DNA of 64,000 nt from Cutibacterium namnetense (GTDB lineage Bacteria; Actinomycetota; Actinomycetes; Propionibacteriales; Propionibacteriaceae): positions 473,279 to 537,278 of the forward strand of contig NZ_LWHO01000003.1 in assembly GCF_001642025.1 (NCBI RefSeq), read 5' to 3'. Under the pieces are notes generated by a model that worked only from the letters and a program-made list of their open reading frames with translations, searched no databases and was not told where the DNA came from. Positions 26,535-35,386 of this stretch are shown piece by piece; position 1 is the first letter of the stretch; each line of letters starts with the position of its first letter. The translations under genes and the position numbers were made by a program.

Positions 26535-28849
26535 GTGTCTCCCGTAAGATCCCCATCCTTTATTGTCGTCGACAACTACGCGATTGGATTCCAACCTGCG
26601 TAGTGATCGTGCTGTTCTGCGCCGCAGTATTCCTGATCACCTCCATGCATGCGCACTTCACCCAAGCTCTGAACGCGAGTGTCTCTGCATCGCAAGGTGG
26701 GTATCGATATGCCATGACCGGAGCGACCAAGGATCAGGAGGAGGTGGCTCGCCGAAGTGGCTACACTCCAGTCTTGGACGAGAGCCTTCGCGTCACAGGG
26801 CATGACTCCGTTTCAACTGCCACTGTGCGGACCACTGTGCACGGGGGTAAGACGCCTGGGATTCTTACAAAAGGATCTTTCCCCTCCAGTGGAGGAGAAA
26901 TTGCGGTATCCATTCACTTGGCTCAATCCCTGAATGTACAGATCGGGGACACGGTCTCCGTTGGATCTGGTTCCACGTCATTGCTTCGGATCAGTGGTCT
27001 CATCGTTCAACCGCTGAGCCCAGAGCTGGACTTTGCCAGCCGGACGGTTCCCGCTGAGCTTCCGCATGCCCCCACACTTTGGTTGGGGGATTCGACGCCC
27101 AAGACCATCGATTCGGCGAATCCCCCACAAGTTACTATCATCGGCGATGATTTTGGCGACCAGAATGCCAACCCCATCTACGGGATACTAAGCAACCTGC
27201 TGTCCCTGCGCTGGGTTTTACTAGCACTTGGAAGTGGTCTGATCATACTTTTCGATGTGGCTCTCCGGCGGAGTTCTCAACCAATAATTGATGGATTGAA
27301 CGCTGCGGGAATGTCGCAATCAAAAGCATGGAGCTCACTCCACGGTGCGTTGTTCCTTCCCAGGGCGATGGCTCTGCTCATTGGCGGACTAATTGTATAC
27401 GGGTTGCAGCCAATTTATGTTCAGAAGTTAGGTTTATTCTTTGGCGAATACTGGAGTCCAGTACTTCCCGAACTGACTGAGCTGCTTCTTGTTTTCTTCT
27501 TCTTGGTGCTGATCCCCCTGCTGGTGTCTCTGATCTCAACACAACTAGCCGAGCACCGATCTGGGCGCATGAAGAAAGTGAGGCGCTCACTGAACCTGGA
27601 AAATAATCTGCTCCGTATTGGAGGTGCAGTTGGTGCGCTTTCTGGAGCATTGATGGTTTACATGGGGATTTCAATCTTATGTGGTAGACTCCCCTTTGTT
27701 TCAGCTGGCGCGGCAATACCTCTGGGGTTTTTGTCACTCCTCACAATTCCTTGGTTGGATGCCCATATCAGAACTGTGGGGTTAAACCCGATCACAGCGA
27801 AATTCGCGAGAACAACATCACGTCGTCGCCGCATCTCTGGGTTACTCGTCGGATTTCTCTTGTTTGGATCATTCTCCTGGGCTCTTGCGATGGAAAGAAC
27901 CGCTTCAGACAATACAACATCCGATGCCACATCGAACGTGTTGCAAGTGGTAGGCGTTCCAGATTCAGAGTTTGATTTGATCCAATCAAGTTATTCTCAG
28001 ATCTCCAATGCCCCACCCAAAAAATATGCAATGTTGGCAGGACATGATGGCGAGCAGGTGCTGGCGATATCAGAGGAATTTGCGACATGCTGGGAAAAGA
28101 GCAGCAAAGCACCTGAGCAGCGTCTTGAGGAGTGTGGAGACGATTCTCCTACCACTGTCGTACTGGACAATGCGTCAGTGAACCGGGTGCTCCCGCCGAG
28201 CAACTTCACCGGACGAAAGTTCAGTGTCGCTGTCGTCAATGACACGGGAATGATCAAAAAACTTCAGCCTGCTACCGTGACCCCAGGAAGCAGACTGGAA
28301 GCAGATGTTGCATCTGTGGTTCTTGTTGGATCGAAAACCCCGGCTGGGAAATATCTTGCTTCGCTGCGATCAAAACTTCTTTTTGTCACCCTTCCAGAGT
28401 ATCTGAATCTTGACTCGAGGAAGCAGTCCTTGATGCGTTCCATACTCCTCATGTCAACACCAACGGCTTTTCCTCAATCGAATTCAAACCCCGACGATGC
28501 CGTCATGCTCAGATCAATAGGGCTTGCTGTTGGTCTCACAACTGCACTCGTTGGGATAGTGGCGCAAACAATGATCAGCATTGGTGAAAGAGAATCATTT
28601 GCCAATGAATTGCAGTGGACTGATGAGTTCTCTGGTGGACAACTGGGTCGGAGAGAAAGAATCTCTGGAGTCCTCACGCTGGTTGCTTGGACGATCATCG
28701 TGACTGGATCATCAGCATGGTGTACCTGGATCAGTCTGCCTCACAACGGGAATGGAATCAGCATGGTGATGCTCATCATCCCGATACTTCTAGCTGTCGT
28801 CTGCTCATTCATCTATTTCCTGACGTCAAAGGTGAGGGCAGCGGTGTAG
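26531..28849 (+). CDS. Large FtsX-type ABC permease
   Basis: A 772-residue membrane protein, the partner of the ATPase just upstream. There is one N-terminal membrane segment (WIPTCVVIVLFCAAVFLI), an extracytoplasmic domain of about 200 residues, and a first group of segments at about 225-345. More segments follow near 360-450, then a second extracytoplasmic domain at about 455-650 and final segments at about 660-770. Two FtsX-like units in one chain are typical of BceB-like and related permeases linked to peptide antibiotic resistance or peptide/lipid export. The substrate is unknown. Samples of its sequence are about 50% GC. Confidence 0.85.
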   Translation: MSVSRKIPILYCRRQLRDWIPTCVVIVLFCAAVFLITSMHAHFTQALNASVSASQGGYRYAMTGATKDQEEVARRSGYTPVLDESLRVTGHDSVSTATVRTTVHGGKTPGILTKGSFPSSGGEIAVSIHLAQSLNVQIGDTVSVGSGSTSLLRISGLIVQPLSPELDFASRTVPAELPHAPTLWLGDSTPKTIDSANPPQVTIIGDDFGDQNANPIYGILSNLLSLRWVLLALGSGLIILFDVALRRSSQPIIDGLNAAGMSQSKAWSSLHGALFLPRAMALLIGGLIVYGLQPIYVQKLGLFFGEYWSPVLPELTELLLVFFFLVLIPLLVSLISTQLAEHRSGRMKKVRRSLNLENNLLRIGGAVGALSGALMVYMGISILCGRLPFVSAGAAIPLGFLSLLTIPWLDAHIRTVGLNPITAKFARTTSRRRRISGLLVGFLLFGSFSWALAMERTASDNTTSDATSNVLQVVGVPDSEFDLIQSSYSQISNAPPKKYAMLAGHDGEQVLAISEEFATCWEKSSKAPEQRLEECGDDSPTTVVLDNASVNRVLPPSNFTGRKFSVAVVNDTGMIKKLQPATVTPGSRLEADVASVVLVGSKTPAGKYLASLRSKLLFVTLPEYLNLDSRKQSLMRSILLMSTPTAFPQSNSNPDDAVMLRSIGLAVGLTTALVGIVAQTMISIGERESFANELQWTDEFSGGQLGRRERISGVLTLVAWTIIVTGSSAWCTWISLPHNGNGISMVMLIIPILLAVVCSFIYFLTSKVRAAV

Positions 28850-28857
28850 ATAACTCG

Positions 28858-28950
28858 TCATGAGTCAGCTCGACACAAGTGCTGGGTGCGCAGCTGGGCA
28901 CCGGGGGTGATGTCGGTCGGGGGAGCATCTTGGTGCGGTGCCGTCAGCAT
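28858..28950 (-). pseudogene. 5' remnant of a paralogous ABC ATPase gene
   Basis: A 30-codon frame beginning MLTAPHQDAPPTDITPGAQL, closely matching the start of the ATPase at 24879-25625 (MPTTSRQDAPPTDIAPGARL). The similarity ends after about 24 codons (RTQ), where the sequence changes to the DNA flanking the lower-GC transporter pair, and a TGA follows. The remainder of this second ATPase copy is missing. Confidence 0.75.
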
Positions 28951-29063
28951 GGCATCCACTGTGCTGTGCACTACCGTAGTGGGCATGTGTAGGTGGATGA
29001 GATTGCCGTCGTCCTGCGTAGGAGGGAGCCTGCGGTAGGAGGGGGCTCAAGCAGTCGGGAAGC
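28882..29063. repeat. Direct repeat, copy B
   Basis: Second copy of the repeat at 25557-25723, same orientation, with an additional stretch of about 17 bp near 29020. It contains the start of the ATPase remnant at 28858-28950 and the region upstream of it. The pair looks like the duplicated promoter/start region of two paralogous ATPase genes. Confidence 0.8.
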
Positions 29064-29439
29064 TGCGGAAGTTTCGTCATGGACATCCGTTTTCCGTGGA
29101 GAACTTCCGAGGATCCATGGGTGCTGCAACTGTGGGTGGCATGTGGGGCCGATGGCAACATCATTGCCACACGTCGATTCCAGGTTGTCTGGCGGGCAAC
29201 AGTTCTGTGGCTCCAACGAGGGCAGAGGTGGGCGCGCCAGGATCCGACACTGACCTGCAGTGCCGCCCGACCGGCTGGGCAGAAAGCTGGGCGGAAAACT
29301 GCGGTGGCGGCGAGATGATCCTGGCCGCCGCCTGGCTGCTGAAGCCATGATGGTGCCCACGTCGTGACGGCAACGATGGTGACGAGGGCGATGCCGGTGT
29401 GGTAATTCTGCGCGTGCGGCGCTGTGCTGCCACGCCGCT
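29064..29439. other. Insert segment without recognisable gene
   Basis: About 375 bp between copy B and the exporter pseudogene. Short open frames exist on both strands (for example 29096-29350 + and 29161-29433 -), but none has a recognisable domain or a convincing ribosome site. It may be decayed coding DNA. Confidence 0.5.
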
Positions 29440-31398
29440 TTACACGCGCCTCTGGTTCGACCACATTTGCCACAGCTGGGCGAACCGACCGGCGCCGCAA
29501 CGCAGCTGCTCGGGGGACCCGACCTCAACGATCCGGCCACCATCCATCACCGCGACCTCGTCGGCCATCGCCACCTGGGACAATCGGTGGGCCACGACCA
29601 GCGCAGTCCGGCCTGTCACGACCTCGGTGGCAGGCCGGTCCAGGACGGCCGCACCGGAGCTTCCCGCCTCCGCGGTGGCCTCGTCAAGGATGATGACTGG
29701 AGGATCTGCCAGCAGGGCACGAGCCAGCGCGACCTGCTGGGCCCGCGCCGGTGGCAATCGCGTCCCCAAGCGACCCACCACGGTGTCGAGACCCTCGGGA
29801 AGATCGTCGACCCAATCGGCACCGACCCTGGCCAAGGCGTCCAGGACGGCCTCGCGCACCCGTTCGTCGGGCCAGTCCTCGGCCTGGACCGGCAGGCCCA
29901 GCGCCACGTCGTCAAGCAAGGTGCCCGAGAAGATGTGGATCTCCTGACTGACGAGCACCGTCCGGGCCGAGGCAGGCGTCATGGCGATCCTGCCCGACCG
30001 GGGCTCCAACAGACCGGCCACCAGAGCGGCCAGAGTGGACTTGCCCGCCCCCGACTCCCCGACGAGCACCGTCGTGTGACCGGCCGGAATCTCCAGATTC
30101 ACCTGGTGCAGGACGTCTGGACCGTTCTGATAACCGAAGCTCACCTGCTCCACCCGCACCGACGCCGACCCTCGCGAGTGCTGCTGCGGGGGATACGGCT
30201 CTATCGGGCAACGATCGCGTTCGCGGGCCTCTCCCGGCCGCAGCAGGGCTGGGTCGTGAGTGTCGTGATCGCGGTGGGATTCTTCTCGGGTCTTCTCCGG
30301 TGCTGCCGGCCAGCCGTGGTCCGTCGTCTCGGACTCACCATGCCCTCGACCCCCGGACTCAGCATGAGCATGCGTCGTGGGTATGGACTGTTCCGAGGCC
30401 ACAGGTTCCTCAGGACGTAGACAGATCACCCCGACCACCCGCTGCAGACACATCCAGGCGGCCTGCAGATTGTTGAGGAACATCAGCAGGAACCGCACCG
30501 GGGAGAACAATCGGAGCAGCACCAGGACCGCCGTCGCAGCCGCGCCGACGCTCACCCGATTCGTCATGACGAGCAGATACCCCGTCCAGGCGACGCCGAT
30601 GGTGGCCACTGCCTCCCCGACGAGAAGTCGCACCACCAAGGTGTTGCCGAGGAATCGCCCACGCAGACTCCATCGCACGGCCTGCCACGACCCGTCGGCC
30701 ACCGTGTGCGTGCGCAGGCCCTCCACGCCGAAGGCGCGCACCGCGTCCAGCCCGTGGATCGTCGACAGGATGTGTTGCGACTGGGTCGTCGAGGCTCGTC
30801 TCTCCGCCTGGTACACCGGCTGCGCAGTGCGCAGGAACTCCCGGATCGCCAACCCGTAGAGCACCCCAGCGAGCACCACGGGAATGAAGAGGGATGGATG
30901 CAGGCTTGCCACCGCCCCCACCGACACGATCACCATGATCATGGTGTTGACGAGCCGTGGCAGCGCCCCGTTGGCGGCATCCCGCACCGCGGTGACGTCG
31001 TCGGAGGCTCGCGAGACGAGGTCGGCGGTGCCGGCCCCCTCCACCCGTTGCTGGTCCAGCCCCAGCCCGACCGCAATCATCTCCTCCCGCAGGCGGGTGA
31101 CGATGGTCGTGAAGAAGGACGGCGTGAGCGCCTGGGCGGCGCCGTTGCAGATCCCCGAACCGACGACTGCAGCCCCCATCGCCAAGGCCGGTGTGAGCAG
31201 CGCGGACGGCGATTGGCGGGTGTGCGCAGCATCGATGATTCACCCAGTGGCCATCGGCACCGCCAGATCGAGGATGGCTCCCAGCGCCACCACGACGATG
31301 GCGGCGACGAAGTATCTGCGCACCCCCTTCGAGGTCCGGTGGACCTCTCGGCGGACCTGCGCTGGGGTGGCCAGTGGCAACCAGTGCCGGGTGCTCAT
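29440..31398 (-). pseudogene. ABC exporter half (TMD-NBD fusion) interrupted by a nonsense codon
   Basis: Encodes a membrane-domain/ATPase fusion of the MsbA/CydC-like exporter type. It starts at the ATG 31398 (overlapping the stop of the neighbouring half) and reads MSTRHWLPLATPAQVRREV, one membrane segment, then VPMATG and an in-frame TGA at 31240-31242, after which IIDAAHTR continues the family sequence. Six membrane segments are expected. The ATPase has Walker A GESGAGKST, Walker B VIILDEATAEA and H-loop VVAHRLS, but LPPAR in place of LSGGQ. A His/Asp-rich linker joins the two domains. An internal restart at ATG 31185 could give a 581-residue product lacking the first membrane segment. 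Confidence 0.85.
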
Positions 31399-31844
31399 GA
31401 CAACATCTCCCGGTAGCCGTCGTGACCCAACAGTTCCCGGTGCGGGGCACGAGCGACCAGGTGACCGTCGTCGTCGAACAGCACCACCTCGTCCATGCGG
31501 TCCAGCAGGGCGGAAGAGGTCGTGGTGATGAGAGTGGTGCGCCCAGCTCGTAGCTCACCCATCCGTTCGGCGATGGCGGCGGTGGTGGCGGCGTCGATGC
31601 TCGTGGTGGGGTCGATGAGAACCAGACCATCGGGGGCATGGATGAGGGCGCGGGCCAGGGCCAGCCGTTGCCGCTGGCCGCCCGAGACGTGCCGACCGCC
31701 CTCCCCGACGCCGGTCTGCAGCCCATGCGGCAACTCGGCGATGGTGGTGTCCAGGGCAGCCGCCCGTACGACGGCGTCCAACATGTCGTCCCTCGTGCTG
31801 CCCAACATGATGTTGGCCTGGACGGTGTCGTCGAACAGCTCCTG
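31395..31844 (-). pseudogene. ABC exporter half, C-terminal ATPase fragment only
   Basis: The remaining end of the partner exporter gene. It opens at the insertion junction with ELFDDTVQANIM (just after the Q-loop), then signature VSGGQRQRLALARAL, a degenerate Walker B (GLVLIDPTTSID, no catalytic glutamate) and a switch region lacking the histidine (LITTTSSALL). The membrane domain and Walker A are lost. Degenerate catalytic residues here and the degenerate signature in its partner fit an asymmetric heterodimeric exporter in which one ATP site is non-canonical. It overlaps the next gene by ATGA. Confidence 0.85.
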
Positions 31845-31845
31845 T

Positions 31846-32595
31846 CAATATGACGCCGCATCCGGCATCTTCTACTCCTGGCTCAAACCCATCGAGCAGG
31901 GCCAGAACGTCAAGTTTGTCGCCGGCCTGCACGGTGGGTGCTTGAGGCTGGTAGTACTGAAGCACTCTAGGTTCACCAAGGTCGCTAACCTCAAAGGCGC
32001 GACTATCGGTGTCCCTAGTATGCACTCGTCGGCCACCATGTTCTTCTCGATGGACCTCCTAGACGCCGGTATCAATCCGCTTCCTGAGGCAAAACAGGTC
32101 ACCTGGAAGGTGATGGACAACTCCGTGCTAGGCGATGCGCTTCATCGGGGGCAGGTCGACGCCATTGCCACCTCTGACCCCATCGCCTACGGGCCGATCC
32201 GTGACGGGTCAGCGGTGGAGTTGGCCAACAATATGAGCGGTATGAACGCCCAAGATTTCTGCTGCTGCACCGCCATCAACGGCAACATCATCGAAAATGA
32301 GCCCGACGTGGCTCGTCAGCTTATCAGGGCTTGGTGCAAAGGGTCTCGATATGTCGATGGACACGAGGCCGAAGTAGCCAAGATCGAAGTTGACGGCAAA
32401 TATGTCGCCACCGGGGATGCAAAACTCGTCGAGACCTTTCTCAAGAACTACTCATGGAAACCTTCGGTGACCAAGCTCAAAGCCTCCCTACTACCGGGGA
32501 TCGTCAAGTTCAAGAAGACTGGTTATCTGGACTCCTCGGACGATCCTCACAAACTAGCCGATACGGCCTTCACGACGTTGAGACTCACATGGTGA
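31846..32595 (+). pseudogene. SsuA-like substrate-binding protein, 3' fragment
   Basis: The missing C-terminal 249 codons of the gene that begins at 23872. They read QYDAASGIFYSWLKPIEQG and continue through TIGVPSMHSSATMFF and the second lobe (VDAIATSDPIAYGPI) to the TGA at 32593-32595. An unusual run of three cysteines (FCCCTAING) is present. There is no start site or ribosome site at its 5' end. The stop overlaps the permease start, showing it was the first gene of an ssuA-C-B type operon. Confidence 0.85.
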
Positions 32596-33659
32596 CCGCT
32601 GCCGAGGAGAAAGCCCGGGTCCGTGACCGGGACGTCGCCCTCGCCGCCGATCCCAAGGTGGAGGCAGCGTTGGCACGACGTCATCGAGCCCGGAAAGCGA
32701 GCCACCCTTTAGTCGGGATTATGGTGACTTTGTGGACCCTGACTACTGCGGTCATCTTGTGGATTCCGGACACGACAGCCTTCATCGTCCACGGTCAAAA
32801 GCCGTTGGCCGCAGCAACAGGTTTGGTCGTCGTAGTGATGGTGGGTTTGTGGGCACTGTCGATCAGAGCGACCGATGGTTTCCGGCTGCGGGTCTCGCGT
32901 TGGCTGGGATTATGGACCTGGTGGTGGGTGGCATTGGGCGCCGTCACCCTGTTACTTGACGTCCTCACCGCCAAGACCGCAGTGCTGAGACCGCCCTACG
33001 TTCCGCCGCCCGGTCAGTTACTCACTGAGGCGTGGGGTGACCGCACCCTGTTAGGTCAATCCATCGTCCATTCCGCAGTATTGCTATTGGTTGGATTGCT
33101 TATAGGTGGGATTGCTGGACTTCTCACCGGGTTGTGGATGGGGTGGTCGCGTCGGGCTGGCTACTGGTTCAACCCTATTGTCAAGTACATCGGCCCAGTT
33201 CCGACCCTGGCGTGGATTCCCATTGTCTTTCTCGCCTTCCCAAATACTTTTTGGGCTGCGGTATTCCTCGTCGCCTTGACAGTATGGTTCCCGATGACGG
33301 TACTTACCAACGCTGGTATCAGGTCGATTCCCAAGAGCTACTTCGACGTATGCCAGACTCTGGGAGCTTCGACGCGGTTTCTGGTGCTCAAGGTGAGTCT
33401 TCCGGCAGCCCTGCCGAACATTTTTACCGGAATCTTCATGGCTTTGCCCACCGCCTTCGTCACACTGACTATCGCCGAGACCTTGGGGGTCAATTCCGGC
33501 CTCGGTTGGTACATCAACTGGAAGAAAGGGTGGAGTTCGTACCCCGCCATGTACGCAGCTATCGCCATCATGGTGATCCTGTGCGGCAGCCTGCTCAGTC
33601 TCGAATTGTCCATTCGCAATCGCGTACTCGCTTGGCAGAAAGATCTCACACGATGGTGA
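32589..33659 (+). CDS. ABC importer permease, SsuC/TauC family
   Basis: A 356-residue inner-membrane permease of the sulfonate/nitrate/taurine importer family. Membrane segments occur at IMVTLWTLTTAVILWI, AATGLVVVVMVGLWAL, WWWVALGAVTLLLDVL and SAVLLLVGLLIGGIAGLLTG, followed by the BPD_transp_1 domain. The ATPase-contact loop is AGIRSIPKSYFDVCQTLGAS. About 130 N-terminal residues with extra membrane segments make it longer than the usual SsuC (about 260). The ATG at 32589 or the adjacent GTG at 32592 overlaps the binding-protein stop. It may now be expressed poorly because the leading gene is split. Confidence 0.88.
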   Translation: MVTAAEEKARVRDRDVALAADPKVEAALARRHRARKASHPLVGIMVTLWTLTTAVILWIPDTTAFIVHGQKPLAAATGLVVVVMVGLWALSIRATDGFRLRVSRWLGLWTWWWVALGAVTLLLDVLTAKTAVLRPPYVPPPGQLLTEAWGDRTLLGQSIVHSAVLLLVGLLIGGIAGLLTGLWMGWSRRAGYWFNPIVKYIGPVPTLAWIPIVFLAFPNTFWAAVFLVALTVWFPMTVLTNAGIRSIPKSYFDVCQTLGASTRFLVLKVSLPAALPNIFTGIFMALPTAFVTLTIAETLGVNSGLGWYINWKKGWSSYPAMYAAIAIMVILCGSLLSLELSIRNRVLAWQKDLTRW

Positions 33660-34420
33660 ACAAACTTCAGCGCAACATGGCCGGTGCGGTTGATCTAGTC
33701 GGTGTCACCCAGGCATCTCGCAATCATGGCAAACCACTGCCGGTGCTCGATGAGGTGGACCTGTCTGTGAAGCCCGGCACCTTCGTTAGTCTGATCGGAC
33801 CCTCGGGTAGTGGCAAGTCCACGTTGCTGAGATTGGTCGCGGGTCTCGACATGCCAGTCGATGGCAAGGTTTATGTGGATGGTCGGGTCGTCAGGGGCCC
33901 CGATCCGCGTCGTGGCCTGGTCTTCCAGGATCCGACGCTGCTACCCTGGCTGAGCGTCGAACGCAATGTCGGTCTAGGGCCGACGGCCCAAGGCCGCCGC
34001 GGCCCAGAATGGACCCGCCGGATCGACGAGATGATCGATATGGTTGGGCTCGAAAACTTCCGGCACGCTTTACCGTCGGAGTTGTCCGGCGGCATGGCCC
34101 AGCGTGCTTCCCTTGCGCGAGCACTCGTCACCCGACCCGAGATCCTGCTCTTGGACGAACCGTTGGGCAAGCTCGACGCACTCACCCGCTCGACACTGCA
34201 AGGGGAGTTGGAGAGGCTGTGGAGGACTCAAGGTTTCACCGGGATCATGGTGACCCACGATGTCGAGGAGGCTCTGCTGCTATCGGATCGCGTGGTGGTC
34301 TTCTCTCCACGTCCAGCACATGTCGTCGCAGACTTCTCAGTGGAGCTCGATCGGCCGCGTACCCCGGACAATCCCCAGTTCCGCGAGCTGCGTCACGAAA
34401 TTCTCGGGCTGCTGTTCTAA
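33653..34420 (+). CDS. ABC importer ATPase, SsuB/TauB family
   Basis: A 255-residue ATPase of the same importer. Motifs: Walker [11 protein letters not shown]-loop VFQDPTLLPWLS (the family form), signature LSGGMAQRASLARAL, Walker B LLLDEPLGKLDALTR and H-loop MVTHDVEEALLL. The ATG at 33653 (or GTG 33656) overlaps the permease stop. The substrate cannot be deduced from sequence; sulfonates, taurine, nitrate or thiamine-precursor-like ligands are all handled by this family. Confidence 0.9.
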   Translation: MVNKLQRNMAGAVDLVGVTQASRNHGKPLPVLDEVDLSVKPGTFVSLIGPSGSGKSTLLRLVAGLDMPVDGKVYVDGRVVRGPDPRRGLVFQDPTLLPWLSVERNVGLGPTAQGRRGPEWTRRIDEMIDMVGLENFRHALPSELSGGMAQRASLARALVTRPEILLLDEPLGKLDALTRSTLQGELERLWRTQGFTGIMVTHDVEEALLLSDRVVVFSPRPAHVVADFSVELDRPRTPDNPQFRELRHEILGLLF

Positions 34421-34479
34421 GAACTAAAAATATCGCCCACCAGGGAACCCAACTTCTAACCTCCCGCTCCACCGTCATC

Positions 34480-35385
34480 TCAGTCCGCTGGGAGACTTCC
34501 ATCGGCCAAAGCATATGAAGTCTGAGTTCCGTGACGCGTGACCGAATCGGCGGCATACCTGTTTCCGGCACGGATCGCAGCCGTCACGTCTCCGTGATCT
34601 ACCCATTCTTTGGCAAAGCAACCTATAAAGGCGTCGCCGGCACCCGTCGTATCCACGGCGCGAACGACCGGAGCCTTAATGATTTCGCGTCCATACGCAT
34701 GGGCCCACATCGCACCACGCGAGCCCAAGGTCACAATGATATTCGTGATGCCTGCCCCCAACAGTACATCAGTGGCCTTGCCAACATCATCGAGGGTATC
34801 CACCGGCATTCCTGTTATGAGTTCCAGCTCAGACTCATTCGGCATGAAGAACTCAATTCCGCAGATCCGCTCAAGATCCAGTTCTGGTGCAACCGGAGCC
34901 GGATTAAGAAGCACTGGTATTCCCAGTACTTTCCCCAACTCGATTGTGGCGTAAACCGTGTCTAATGGAATCTCCAGCTGAAGCACGATGAGCTTACACT
35001 TGGCAATATCTTCACGAGCATCCTCGACGTCAGCAGGGCTCAGATAAGCATTAGCTCCCTTGATGATGAGGATGGAGTTGCGCGACTCCGGATCGACGAA
35101 GATCGGTGCCACCCCCGAGCTCGCATCGGTGCGTAACACGTGGGTGGTATCGATACCGTTCTTGCGAAAATTTTCCAACGTGGTGTCAGCGAACACATCG
35201 TTGCCAACTCGAGTGATCATCACGACCTCTGCACCGAGACGCGACGCGGCCACTGCCTGATTCGCGCCTTTGCCACCGCATCCCATTCGGAACTCCGGGG
35301 CCTCAACGGTTTCGCCCTCTGATGGCATACGGTGAATGTAGGAGATGAGGTCCACCATGTTGGACCCAATAACAGCGATATCCAT
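34480..35385 (-). CDS. rbsK: Ribokinase (PfkB family)
   Basis: Phosphorylates ribose or a related sugar. The PfkB fold is complete: GSNMVDLISY start, substrate motif GGKGANQAVAASRLGA near residue 37, NPAPV, NESELELITG, TLGSRGA and the catalytic anion-hole motif DTTGAGDAFIG. The ATG at 35385 is followed by 301 residues and lies just past the stop of the upstream gene, so the two are coupled. It is the last gene of a sugar operon under the SorC-type regulator. Confidence 0.9.
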   Translation of the reverse strand: MDIAVIGSNMVDLISYIHRMPSEGETVEAPEFRMGCGGKGANQAVAASRLGAEVVMITRVGNDVFADTTLENFRKNGIDTTHVLRTDASSGVAPIFVDPESRNSILIIKGANAYLSPADVEDAREDIAKCKLIVLQLEIPLDTVYATIELGKVLGIPVLLNPAPVAPELDLERICGIEFFMPNESELELITGMPVDTLDDVGKATDVLLGAGITNIIVTLGSRGAMWAHAYGREIIKAPVVRAVDTTGAGDAFIGCFAKEWVDHGDVTAAIRAGNRYAADSVTRHGTQTSYALADGSLPAD

Positions 35386-35386
35386 G

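Larger units (their letters stand above)
24276..31847. mobile_element. 7572-bp insertion carrying a patchwork of ABC transporter genes
   Basis: The interval interrupts the binding-protein gene after a glutamine codon. GTCA occurs at both junctions (24272-24275 and 31844-31847), which may be a 4-bp target duplication or microhomology. Removing 7572 bp (a multiple of three) restores a single frame reading VGSGQYDAASGIFYSW across the joint. Transporter genes at both ends are truncated at the junctions. I found no transposase, integrase, terminal inverted repeat or att site, so the mechanism is unknown and 'mobile' refers to acquired DNA rather than a defined element. Confidence 0.75.

Noticed and set aside
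29096..29350. An 84-codon frame with several cysteines, considered as a bacteriocin precursor between ABC transporter genes
   Set aside because: No leader-peptide motif, no modification-enzyme gene nearby, no convincing ribosome site, and other frames in the same stretch are equally open because the DNA is GC-rich.
24276..31847. The insert as an insertion sequence, integron or integrative element
   Set aside because: No transposase, integrase, terminal inverted repeats or att duplication beyond a 4-bp GTCA; it is described only as acquired DNA.
30410..31861. Long minus-strand frame of 483 codons over the exporter genes
   Set aside because: Very rich in Arg, Pro, Gly and Thr and out of frame with the recognisable ABC motifs; a high-GC shadow.
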